From: an uncultured Desulfobacterium sp.
GTDB taxonomy: Bacteria; Desulfobacterota; Desulfobacteria; Desulfobacterales; Desulfobacteraceae
DNA length: 11,053 nucleotides
Direction: 5' to 3'
NCBI GenBank assembly: GCA_937124525.1
Contig: CAKZLA010000394.1
Coordinates: 1 to 11,053, forward strand
Under the pieces are notes generated by a model. That model ran no database searches, was not told the DNA's origin, and saw nothing but the letters and a program-made list of their open reading frames with translations. Made by a program: the position numbers and the translations under genes. Below, piece by piece: positions 1 through 7,281 of the stretch (positions are counted from its first letter, which is position 1; each line of letters begins with the position of its first letter).

Positions 1-184
1 CAGCCGGCGGCCGAGCGAGGGGACGGAAAAAGAGTCCATTGCCGCCGCGAGGGCAAAGGGGTTGGGGGGGCTTAAGGGCCATCGGTCCGTGGGGGGATGC
101 CGGGCATCCATCTACAATGCCACCACCATGGCCGCAGTGGAAGCCCTGATTGATTTTATGATCGCTTTTAAAAAAGAAAAATAA
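1..184 (+). CDS. serC: Phosphoserine aminotransferase, C-terminal end (partial)
   Basis: This is the 3' end of a gene cut by the window edge; the first whole codon is at base 2 and the stop is TAA at 182-184. The last 60 residues read as the C-terminus of SerC. They include the segment [18 protein letters not shown] followed by an EAL..FM..F helix, which matches the E. coli SerC tail closely. Many homologues have Met where this one has Cys (GGCRAS). The enzyme is a cytoplasmic PLP-dependent transaminase that converts 3-phosphohydroxypyruvate and glutamate to phosphoserine and 2-oxoglutarate, the second step of serine synthesis. The PLP lysine lies upstream of the window and cannot be checked. 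The next gene, serA, makes its substrate, and the 65-base spacing suggests one transcript. Confidence 0.93.
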   Translation, partial: SRRPSEGTEKESIAAARAKGLGGLKGHRSVGGCRASIYNATTMAAVEALIDFMIAFKKEK

Positions 185-191
185 ATGTGAA

Positions 192-218
192 CGTCCCCAC
201 CGTAAAACAGCGGGGGCG
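192..218 (+). other. Hairpin in the serC-serA spacer
   Basis: CGTCCCC at 192-198 can pair with GGGGGCG at 212-218 (seven pairs, one of them G-U in RNA) around a 13-base loop. No U-run follows, so it does not look like an intrinsic terminator. It ends about 16 bases before the serA ribosome binding site (AAAGGAA, 234-240). It could stabilise or process the serCA mRNA or tune the ratio of the two proteins. The structure is seen; the role is a guess. Confidence 0.4.
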
Positions 219-249
219 AGCACCATGCATATAAAAGGAAACCATTGAA

Positions 250-1830
250 ATGAAGGTTCTTGTAAGTGATAAACTGGGAGAAGCAGGGCTTGAGATTTTC
301 AGGAATGAAGAGGGTATTGAGCTGGATGTGAACACCGGCCTTGCTCCGGATGAACTCAAGGCCATTATTGGTGAGTATGATGGACTTGTCATCCGCAGCG
401 CCACCAAGGTGACCCAGGAGATCCTGGACGCTGCCACCAATTTAAAGGTGGTGGGCCGGGCTGGCATCGGCCTTGATAATGTGGACATCCCCAACGCCAC
501 CAAGCATGGCGTTGCTGTGATGAACACCCCGGGCGGTAACACCGTTACCACCGCCGAGCACAGCATTGCCATGATGATGGCCTTGACCCGGAATATTCCC
601 CGGGGAACATCCACCTTAAAGGGATCTTTGTGGGAAAAGAAGAACCTCCAGGGCCGGGAACTTTTTAATAAAGTACTCGGTGTCATCGGCTTTGGTAACA
701 TTGGCTCCATTGTGGCAAGTCTTGCCCAGGGGTTGAGGATGCAGGTGATTATCTATGATCCTGCTGTCACCGCCGAGCACATTGAAAAAAAAGGATTTGA
801 AAGCGTCTCCCTGGAAGAACTCTACAAGAGATCCGATTACATCACCATCCATGTCCCCAAAATTGAGAGCACCACCCATCTTCTCAATAAGGATACCTTT
901 GCCATGATGAAGGACGGTGTCATGGTTATTAACTGTGCCAGAGGCGGCATCATCCAGGAGCAGGATCTGTATGATGCCATTGTTTCGGGTAAGGTGGCCG
1001 GGGCCGCTCTGGATGTATTTGAGGTGGAACCGCCTGTGGACAATCCGCTGCTGGGCCTGGATCAGGTTATTGCCACCCCGCATCTTGGGGCATCCACCCA
1101 GGAGGCCCAGACCAATGTGGCCGTGGCCGTGGCAAACCAGATCATTGCCTATTTGAAACACGACACCATTATTAATGCCGTGAATGTGCCCTCGGTGACC
1201 GGTGAATTGCTGAAAAAACTGCAGCCCTTCCTGTATCTGTCCGAAAAAATTGGTGCCATGCATGCCACCATGGCCAAGGGGCCCATCAAGGAAATTTCCG
1301 TTGAATATGCGGGTAACTTCCTTGATCTTGATCTGAAACCCGTCACCCTGGCAGCGGTGAAGGGAATCCTTTCCCCCATGGTGCCCGATGAGGTCAATTC
1401 GGTGAATGCCACCTCCCTTGCCGGGGGGATGGGCATTAAAATTTCCGAAATAGCCAGCCAGGAAAGTGCCCATTACATTAATTTGATCCGCATCCGGGTG
1501 GTGTATGAGAATGAGACCAACCTGATTTCCGGAACCATTTTTGGCAAGGATGACGCCAGAATTATCCGCATCAACAAGTTCCGCCTGGAAGTGATCCCCG
1601 AGGGGTATCTCTCCTTGATCCACAACAAGGATGTGCCCGGGGCCATTGGTAGCATTGGCACCTGTCTTGGGGAAAATAACATCAATATCTCCAGAATGAT
1701 GGTGGGCCGCGAGGATGATGGTGATCGAAATATTATCTTTATCCGCACGGATACACCGGTTCCAGAGGATGTGTGCCAGGAGATCAGCGCCCTTGACAAG
1801 GTGCACTCTATTATCAATTTTAAATTGTAA
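250..1830 (+). CDS. serA: D-3-phosphoglycerate dehydrogenase, long (ACT-domain) form
   Basis: The 526-residue protein oxidises 3-phosphoglycerate to 3-phosphohydroxypyruvate with NAD+, the committed step of serine biosynthesis in the cytoplasm. Residues 1-100 and 285-315 form the substrate domain and about 100-285 the Rossmann domain. The nucleotide loop is G147-F-G149-N-I-G152, with an acidic residue after strand 2 (D170) favouring NAD. The D-2-hydroxyacid dehydrogenase catalytic triad is visible as R231 (NCARGG), E260 (EVEPP) and H278 (TPHLG). The C-terminal half has an allosteric substrate-binding domain (about 320-435) and an ACT domain (about 450-526), where serine feedback usually binds. 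The length is typical of the long type found in Mycobacterium tuberculosis (about 528 residues). The ATG at 250 is preceded by AAAGGAA with 9 bases of spacing. It probably forms an operon with serC. Confidence 0.97.
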   Translation: MKVLVSDKLGEAGLEIFRNEEGIELDVNTGLAPDELKAIIGEYDGLVIRSATKVTQEILDAATNLKVVGRAGIGLDNVDIPNATKHGVAVMNTPGGNTVTTAEHSIAMMMALTRNIPRGTSTLKGSLWEKKNLQGRELFNKVLGVIGFGNIGSIVASLAQGLRMQVIIYDPAVTAEHIEKKGFESVSLEELYKRSDYITIHVPKIESTTHLLNKDTFAMMKDGVMVINCARGGIIQEQDLYDAIVSGKVAGAALDVFEVEPPVDNPLLGLDQVIATPHLGASTQEAQTNVAVAVANQIIAYLKHDTIINAVNVPSVTGELLKKLQPFLYLSEKIGAMHATMAKGPIKEISVEYAGNFLDLDLKPVTLAAVKGILSPMVPDEVNSVNATSLAGGMGIKISEIASQESAHYINLIRIRVVYENETNLISGTIFGKDDARIIRINKFRLEVIPEGYLSLIHNKDVPGAIGSIGTCLGENNINISRMMVGREDDGDRNIIFIRTDTPVPEDVCQEISALDKVHSIINFKL

Positions 1831-1834
1831 TTAA

Positions 1835-1954
1835 TTGAGACTTTTGCAGAAATATTATTTTACAAGTGGCCATACGATATATTGTATGTAAGTGATGATT
1901 AAACACCTATATATGGTAAGAATCAAAACGCTTATATTTCTGCAAACTGCTCAA
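1835..1954. repeat. MITE-like element with terminal inverted repeats
   Basis: TTTGCAGAAATAT (1843-1855) recurs as a perfect inverted copy at 1934-1946. Extending outward, TTGAG at 1835-1839 matches the complement of CTCAA at 1950-1954, with three mismatched positions between. This gives 21-base ends with 18 matches. The 120-base interval is AT-rich and non-coding and begins 4 bases after the serA stop. A near-perfect 18-base palindrome sits inside at 1871-1888 (CATACGATA/TATTGTATG). The size, terminal repeats and lack of coding capacity fit a miniature inverted-repeat transposable element. No clear target duplication is seen at the flanks (TTAA on the left, ACATAA on the right). Alternatively, the arms may simply fold in the serA 3' mRNA end. 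The repeats are directly seen; the mobile origin is inferred. Confidence 0.5.
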
Positions 1955-1986
1955 ACATAACGAATGTTTAACGGGTAGGATCGGAT

Positions 1987-2017
1987 CTGCGTTGTTGTCA
2001 AAAACGTAACAACGCAG
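1987..2017. repeat. Perfect 10-bp inverted repeat (palindromic extragenic site)
   Basis: CTGCGTTGTT (1987-1996) and AACAACGCAG (2008-2017) form a perfect 10-bp stem around an 11-base loop. In RNA the stem could gain two G-U pairs inside the loop. No U-run follows, so it is a poor intrinsic terminator. It lies between the MITE-like element and the methyltransferase gene. It could be a repetitive extragenic palindrome, a regulator-binding site or an mRNA 3' stabiliser for serCA. Only a genome-wide copy count would tell which. Confidence 0.55.
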
Positions 2018-2127
2018 GCTGGGCACCATTGATTCCCATCCTTTGGGCAGCCCATGTGGCATCTATCTCAAAATCCGGGAGAGGGCTGACGTGTGTTATT
2101 GCACTTTGTTTACGATGTTGGAGTCGT

Positions 2128-2835
2128 ATGAATCTTATTTTGCTGTTTAAAGCGGATTATATCGACCCCCATCGGGTGCGCCTTGGGGATCGACGCATGA
2201 CCCATATCAAAAAGGTTCACCGGGCCCAGCCCGGGGATCTGCTCATGGTGGGGCTGGTCAACGGGAAAATGGGAACTGCCAGGGTCTTGGAAACAGCCCC
2301 TGATTATGTGGAGATGGCGGTGCGCCTGGATAAAGTTCCCCCAGACCCCCTGCCGCTGACACTGGTCTTGGCACTGCCCCGGCCTAAGATGCTCCGGCGG
2401 ATTTTCCAGACCGTGGCCTCCCTGGGGGTTAAAGAGATTTATCTCATTAATACATGGCGGGTGGAAAAGGCCTTCTGGTCCAGTGCCCTGCTGGAACCGG
2501 ACCGCATTGAAAAAGAGTTGGTCCTGGGCCTGGAGCAGTCCCGGGACACCCTGATGCCCCGGGTGCATGTCCGGCGCTTGTTCAAGCCTTTTGTCACCGA
2601 AGAGTTGCCCGGAATTGCCCGGGGAAAGATGGGCCTTACAGCCCATCCCGGCCCATGGGATGTCTGTCCCCGGCATATTTCCCGGCCATGTGTGCTTGCC
2701 ATGGGCCCCGAAGGGGGGTTCATTGAGCAGGAGGTGAACAGTCTTGTGGACATCGGCTTTAAAACCGTAAACTTGGGGGATCGCATTCTTCGCCTTGAAA
2801 CTGCGGTTCCCTATATCATTTCCCGTCTTTATTAA
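2128..2835 (+). CDS. rsmE: RsmE-family 16S rRNA (uracil-1498 N3)-methyltransferase
   Basis: The 235-residue protein has an N-terminal PUA-like domain (about 1-70) and a C-terminal SPOUT (knotted) methyltransferase domain (about 75-235). SAM-site signatures are GPEGGF (193-198) and LGDRILRLETA (216-226), close to the RsmE consensus LGxRILRxETA. The family uses SAM to methylate N3 of U1498 in helix 44 of 16S rRNA. The middle segment (LPRPKMLRR at 83-91, RVEKAFWSS at 111-119, GLEQSRDT at 134-141) differs from E. coli RsmE. It resembles a second RsmE-like subfamily that I recall from Pseudomonas and Vibrio, so the exact target base is less certain. ATG 2128 was chosen because the protein starts with a family-like N-terminus (MNLILLF) and GGAG lies at 2120-2123. 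The reading frame is open further upstream, but that peptide is not family-like. It is separated by non-coding DNA on both sides. Confidence 0.85.
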   Translation: MNLILLFKADYIDPHRVRLGDRRMTHIKKVHRAQPGDLLMVGLVNGKMGTARVLETAPDYVEMAVRLDKVPPDPLPLTLVLALPRPKMLRRIFQTVASLGVKEIYLINTWRVEKAFWSSALLEPDRIEKELVLGLEQSRDTLMPRVHVRRLFKPFVTEELPGIARGKMGLTAHPGPWDVCPRHISRPCVLAMGPEGGFIEQEVNSLVDIGFKTVNLGDRILRLETAVPYIISRLY

Positions 2836-2847
2836 AATAGCATAATA

Positions 2848-2884
2848 CTGACCTTTTGGGTTGACAGTGTTCCGGTAAGGTCAG
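2848..2884. other. Inverted repeat after rsmE
   Basis: CTGACCTT (2848-2855) and AAGGTCAG (2877-2884) form a perfect 8-bp stem around a 21-base loop, starting 13 bases after the rsmE stop. There is no T-run behind it, so it is at best a weak or factor-assisted 3' end, or a regulator site in front of the next gene pair. A TTGACA box lies in the loop (2861-2866), but no good -10 box is at the right distance. Confidence 0.35.
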
Positions 2885-2951
2885 CCGTTGGGGCTCTGCT
2901 GAGGGCACTCCTTTTAATGAGAAAAATTCATTGTCGACCATCAAACGCAAT

Positions 2952-2963
2952 GGGGGAGCCCCC
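2952..2963 (+). promoter_or_regulatory. Ribosome binding site inside a GC hairpin, upstream of ldcA
   Basis: The Shine-Dalgarno GGGGGAG (2952-2958) lies 7 bases before the ATG at 2966. Its five Gs can pair directly with the following CCCCC (2959-2963), leaving a 2-base turn, or four pairs with a 4-base loop. The fold would hide the ribosome binding site and may lower or condition translation of the two-gene unit. The sequence is clear; the regulatory effect is inferred. Confidence 0.4.
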
Positions 2964-2965
2964 AC

Positions 2966-3865
2966 ATGACGATTCAAATGCCTTTTACCTTGGTGCCGGG
3001 GGATATCATTGGTGTCTGTGCCCTTTCCGGGGCCTTTGATCCCGGGATTTTTGCCAGAGGGGTTAAAGTGCTTGAACAGATGGGTTTCCGGGTTTATGTT
3101 CCCCCGGGACTTTCTGTCACAAAGCGATACTTGGCAGGTGAAGATCAGCATCGAACAGATATTTTCCATGACCTGGTGTCCATGGAGGCGGTGCGGGCCA
3201 TCATGTGCGCCCGGGGAGGGTTTGGTGCCATGAGGGTGCTTTCCCTTTTGGATTTTCAACGGCTCCGGGGATGTCCCCGCCCCCTGATGGGGTTTAGCGA
3301 TGTCACCGCCGCCCTTGTCACTCTGGGCCGACGGGTGGATTTCCCAGTGATCCACGGGCCGGTGATCACCTCACTTGCCGACTCCTCAGCCCTCACTCAG
3401 GCCTCCCTTTATGAAGTGTTGACCACCCCTTGGCATGAACTTCCCGATGTCACACTGAAAAACGGTACCACCCTGATCCCGGGAAGGGCCAACGGCCTTT
3501 TTTACGGGGGGAACCTTGCCACCCTCTGCCATTTGTGCGGCACTCCCTTTCAACCCAGCCTGGAAAAAACCATTCTTTTTCTGGAAGAGATCAATGAACC
3601 CCCATACAAGATTGACCGTATGTTGACCCAGATGAGGCTGTCTGGATTGTTTCGAGGAGTAAAAGGTGTTGTGTTGGGCCAGTTTCAAAACTGTGGTGAT
3701 GAAAAGAATCTCCATGAAATTTTCCATGAACACCTGGCTCATCTGCCCTTGCTTGCCGGGATGCCCTCGGGCCATGGTCATGTGAATGTGTCGTTGCCCA
3801 TGGGGATTCCCGTGGTCATGGATGCCAGTGAACATTGCCTTTCCTGGGCCGGGGGGGAGCAATGA
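2966..3865 (+). CDS. ldcA: Peptidase S66 family LD-carboxypeptidase
   Basis: The 299-residue protein matches muramoyl-tetrapeptide LD-carboxypeptidases (S66). These remove the terminal D-Ala from the tetrapeptide of recycled wall fragments in the cytoplasm, giving tripeptides for reuse. The Ser-Glu-His triad can be placed as S111 (MGFSDVTA, the nucleophile elbow), E207 (LFLEEIN) and H270 (PSGHGHVN). The conserved N-terminal ARGGFGAMR stretch is at 82-90 and Y180-GGNL is in the middle. The first 25 residues lack a hydrophobic signal, so a cytoplasmic location fits. The length is normal for the family (about 300). The ATG at 2966 has a GGAG 7 bases upstream. The stop overlaps the start of the next gene by 4 bases (ATGA), implying translational coupling with the amidase-like hydrolase. 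Some S66 members act on microcin C7 (MccF), but the cell-wall context favours LdcA. Confidence 0.88.
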   Translation: MTIQMPFTLVPGDIIGVCALSGAFDPGIFARGVKVLEQMGFRVYVPPGLSVTKRYLAGEDQHRTDIFHDLVSMEAVRAIMCARGGFGAMRVLSLLDFQRLRGCPRPLMGFSDVTAALVTLGRRVDFPVIHGPVITSLADSSALTQASLYEVLTTPWHELPDVTLKNGTTLIPGRANGLFYGGNLATLCHLCGTPFQPSLEKTILFLEEINEPPYKIDRMLTQMRLSGLFRGVKGVVLGQFQNCGDEKNLHEIFHEHLAHLPLLAGMPSGHGHVNVSLPMGIPVVMDASEHCLSWAGGEQ

Positions 3866-4977
3866 CCATTGATGCCCTTATGGAGGCCGGTATCCGGGAG
3901 GGGGTGTTTCCTGGGGGTGTCCTCTTGGTTTCCCAGGGGAAGCAAATTGCTTTCCACCGGGCTTATGGTCAGCAGAGCCTTTTTACCCATGGGCCGGTTA
4001 CCCTGGACACCTGTTTTGATCTGGCCTCATTGACCAAACCCCTTGCCACGGCCCTTTCCGTGGCAAGGCTTGTGGACAGAAATGCCCTTGATTTGGATCA
4101 ATCCCTGGGATCGTTGGTGGACTGCGGCGGTCATGACGATAAAAAGCCCATTACCATTGATCAATTGCTGCGACATACCAGCGGCTTTCCGGCCCACCGG
4201 CCCTTTTACTCATTGATTGCCAGGATGCCCTGGAAAGATCGCAGACAGGCCCTCCGGCAGCTCATCATGGCAGAGCCTCTGATACATCCCCCCGGGGCCC
4301 GGCAGGTATACAGTGATCTTGGGTATATGGTGCTGGCATGGATTGTGGAATCCACCACTCGGATGCGACTGGATCAATTTGTGGATAATTCTTTTTTTAC
4401 CCCCCTGGGGCTGGATCTGTTTTTCAGGCCATTGGGGGAATGTGATGTCTCCCCAGGGCAGCTCAAGCGCTTTGCCGCCACAGAGCAATGTCCATGGCGA
4501 CATCGGATACTCACAGGCGAAGTCCATGATGACAATGCCTGGGCCGCCGGGGGTGTTGAGGGCCATGCCGGACTTTTCGGCACAGCCCATGCCGTGGGAA
4601 AGCTGCTTTTTCATATGCTCACCGCCATCCAGGATATATCCATTCCCCAGCACCCAGACCCCAGCACCCACAACGCAACACCCATAAATCCAATCCCCGG
4701 CAGGGTGCTCCGGCAATTTGTACAAAAAGAGTCGGGTCGAGAGCGGGTGGCCGGGTTTGATACCCCCTCCCCGGTGGGTTCTTCCGCCGGTGGTGGGTTT
4801 CCCCCCGGCGCCCTTGGCCATCTGGGGTACACCGGAACTTCCTTCTGGATGGAACCTGACCGCTCCATTATTGTGGTGCTTCTCACCAACCGGGTCCACC
4901 CTTGCCGGGACAATGTTAAAATAAGGCACTTTCGTCCCCGAATCCATGATTCCGTCATGGAAAGATTCAAATCTTGA
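3862..4977 (+). CDS. S12 (beta-lactamase family) serine hydrolase, AmiE/YbbE-like putative muropeptide amidase
   Basis: The 371-residue protein has the penicillin-binding/beta-lactamase fold. S56-L-T-K59 is the nucleophile motif (in FDLASLTKP), Y150-S-D152 replaces the YxN motif, and H320-L-G322 replaces KTG. Two further stretches, EVHDDNA..GGVEGHAGLF (220-239) and GYTGTSFW..LTNRVHP near the C-terminus, are typical of the group that includes Bacillus subtilis AmiE (YbbE), an N-acetylmuramoyl-L-alanine amidase, and of domains fused to NagZ in Bacteroidetes. It may therefore cut MurNAc from stem peptides. An esterase or D-aminopeptidase role is also possible. No signal peptide or membrane anchor is seen, unlike secreted AmiE, so it is probably cytoplasmic. 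The ATG at 3862 overlaps the ldcA stop. A TTG at 3835 in the same frame is a less likely start. A G7 run (3851-3857) ending in GAG sits only 2 bases before the ATG, so translation probably depends on re-initiation. Confidence 0.82.
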   Translation: MTIDALMEAGIREGVFPGGVLLVSQGKQIAFHRAYGQQSLFTHGPVTLDTCFDLASLTKPLATALSVARLVDRNALDLDQSLGSLVDCGGHDDKKPITIDQLLRHTSGFPAHRPFYSLIARMPWKDRRQALRQLIMAEPLIHPPGARQVYSDLGYMVLAWIVESTTRMRLDQFVDNSFFTPLGLDLFFRPLGECDVSPGQLKRFAATEQCPWRHRILTGEVHDDNAWAAGGVEGHAGLFGTAHAVGKLLFHMLTAIQDISIPQHPDPSTHNATPINPIPGRVLRQFVQKESGRERVAGFDTPSPVGSSAGGGFPPGALGHLGYTGTSFWMEPDRSIIVVLLTNRVHPCRDNVKIRHFRPRIHDSVMERFKS

Positions 4978-5205
4978 CCACAACCATCCCAAAATCTCGG
5001 CATCCATCATATGGCCCCAAATGTGGTTTACACTTTTTTTAAAGGCTTGCCCGAAGATGGGGCGTTGCTCCGGAAAATGTAAAAAAGGAATGAAGGATGC
5101 CAAAATTTCTTGGGAGAAACTGGATTACCAAGGATGTTTGGAAATTAAGGGCCTGACAACACATAGTCTTACCCAGCCATGCCCATGAACTGTCCTACGG
5201 GTAAA

Positions 5206-5234
5206 TGAATCTCCCCTCCTGAATCACAGATTCA
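5206..5234. promoter_or_regulatory. TGAATC half-site cluster and small hairpin in the mreB leader
   Basis: TGAATC occurs at 5206-5211 and again at 5220-5225, with its inverse GATTCA at 5229-5234. The last two form a perfect 6-bp palindrome around ACA. Flanking TCC (5217-5219) and GGA (5238-5240) could extend the fold with a bulge. It lies about 40 bases upstream of the candidate mreB promoter, where an operator could sit. No matching regulator is known to me. Confidence 0.3.
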
Positions 5235-5272
5235 CAAGGAGACTTCTCTGTTAAAAGTTAAAATTAGAATTC

Positions 5273-5301
5273 TTGAAGTCTGAAAGTTGCACTTGTAAAT
5301 T
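5273..5301 (+). promoter_or_regulatory. Candidate sigma70-type promoter of the mre operon
   Basis: TTGAAG (5273-5278, 4 of 6 to TTGACA) is followed after 17 bases by TAAATT (5296-5301, 4 of 6 to TATAAT). The region is AT-rich and lies 89 bases before the mreB ATG, which would give an untranslated leader of about 80 bases. The match is weak, and other AT-rich hexamers nearby (TATTGT at 5301) could serve. Confidence 0.3.
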
Positions 5302-5351
5302 ATTGTTATTTCTGTTAGCAGGTAGTGTTTAATCTTTATTTTTGCATGTGA

Positions 5352-6440
<1,089 letters not shown>

Positions 6441-6444
6441 TGTC

Positions 6445-7281
6445 ATGTTTTCAAAACGATTTGTCTTTCTGATTCTTGCTATTTTTATTGTTCTGGGAAA
6501 TTTTGTGTATCTGGCGGTGGGTAGCCAGGACGATGCCCCAGTGTCCCGTTTTGAGCGTCTCACCATTGCCATGGTGGCTCCGTTCCAAAGGATGGTGACC
6601 CGTACAACAAGCGCCGTTAACGAGGTATGGTCTGTGTATTTTGCATCGGTGTCAGCGGCCAGGGAAAATAAGATATTGAAGAAAGCCCTGGCCCAGGCCA
6701 CGGCGGACCAGAACCGTTGCCGGGAACTTGCCCTGGAAAACCAGCGACTGAGACGATTTATCCATTTCAAAGAGGCAGAGTCCCAAATCATGGTGGCAGC
6801 CAAAGTGATCGCCCGGGATCCTTCCCCGTGGTTCAGTACCATGATGATAGACAAGGGAACCCAAGACGGGCTGTCCCGGGGACTTCCCGTGGTGGCGGCC
6901 CAAGGCATTGTGGGGCAGGTGGTGGCGGTTGCCGGTCGATACAGCCGGGTGCTTCTCATCACCGACCGCAACAGTTCCGTTGATGCCCTGGTGCAAAGCA
7001 CCCGGGCCCGGGGAATTGTCCAGGGAGATAACACGGAGACCTGTTTTTTTGACTATGCCCTGAGAAAGGATACGGTGTCCATTGGGGATGACATTGTGGC
7101 CTCGGGTCTGGATCAAATTTTTCCCAAGGGGATCAGCATCGGAAAGGTGGTGGAAGTAAGAAAAGAAAATTCCGACCTGTTCCAGCATGTCAGGGTAAAA
7201 ACCAGTGTGGATTTCAATACCCTGGAAGAGGTGCTGGTGTTTGTGAAACAAACCGAATTATCCGAAGAAGTACTCCCATGA
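6445..7281 (+). CDS. mreC: Rod-shape-determining protein MreC
   Basis: The 278-residue bitopic inner-membrane protein has a short basic N-terminus (MFSKR), one transmembrane helix (about 6-26), a periplasmic coiled coil (about 65-105, rich in Ala, Leu, Glu and Arg) and two beta-barrel-like domains to the end. The stretch ARDPSPWF..MMIDKGTQDGL is characteristic of the family. MreC oligomers bind PBP2 and activate the RodA-PBP2 synthase. The ATG at 6445 is the first Met before the membrane helix. The frame stays open upstream into mreB, but there is no start there and the peptide is unlike the family. The best ribosome binding site, GGGAGGTGG (6421-6429), is 15 or more bases from the ATG, which is unusually far. 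The gene end overlaps mreD by 4 bases (ATGA). Confidence 0.95.
   Translation: MFSKRFVFLILAIFIVLGNFVYLAVGSQDDAPVSRFERLTIAMVAPFQRMVTRTTSAVNEVWSVYFASVSAARENKILKKALAQATADQNRCRELALENQRLRRFIHFKEAESQIMVAAKVIARDPSPWFSTMMIDKGTQDGLSRGLPVVAAQGIVGQVVAVAGRYSRVLLITDRNSSVDALVQSTRARGIVQGDNTETCFFDYALRKDTVSIGDDIVASGLDQIFPKGISIGKVVEVRKENSDLFQHVRVKTSVDFNTLEEVLVFVKQTELSEEVLP

Noticed and set aside
616..1806. Long minus-strand open frame (396 codons) opposite serA
   Set aside because: It lies wholly within serA, is rich in His and Gly as expected of an antisense shadow, and resembles no family. SerA on the + strand has full motif support.
2029..2127. N-terminal extension of the rsmE frame
   Set aside because: The peptide is not RsmE-like and has no clear ribosome binding site. 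ATG 2128 gives the normal family start with GGAG upstream.
2861..2866. TTGACA as a -35 box for ldcA
   Set aside because: No acceptable -10 hexamer occurs 16-18 bases downstream, and the box lies in the loop of an inverted repeat.
4210..5103. Minus-strand open frame (297 codons) opposite the serine hydrolase
   Set aside because: It is antisense to a well-supported S12 hydrolase and has a low-complexity Gly, His and Pro composition with no recognisable motif.
4946..5188. 80-codon + frame in the hydrolase-mreB gap
   Set aside because: It overlaps the hydrolase 3' end, has no ribosome binding site and no family resemblance, and its composition is unlike the neighbouring genes.
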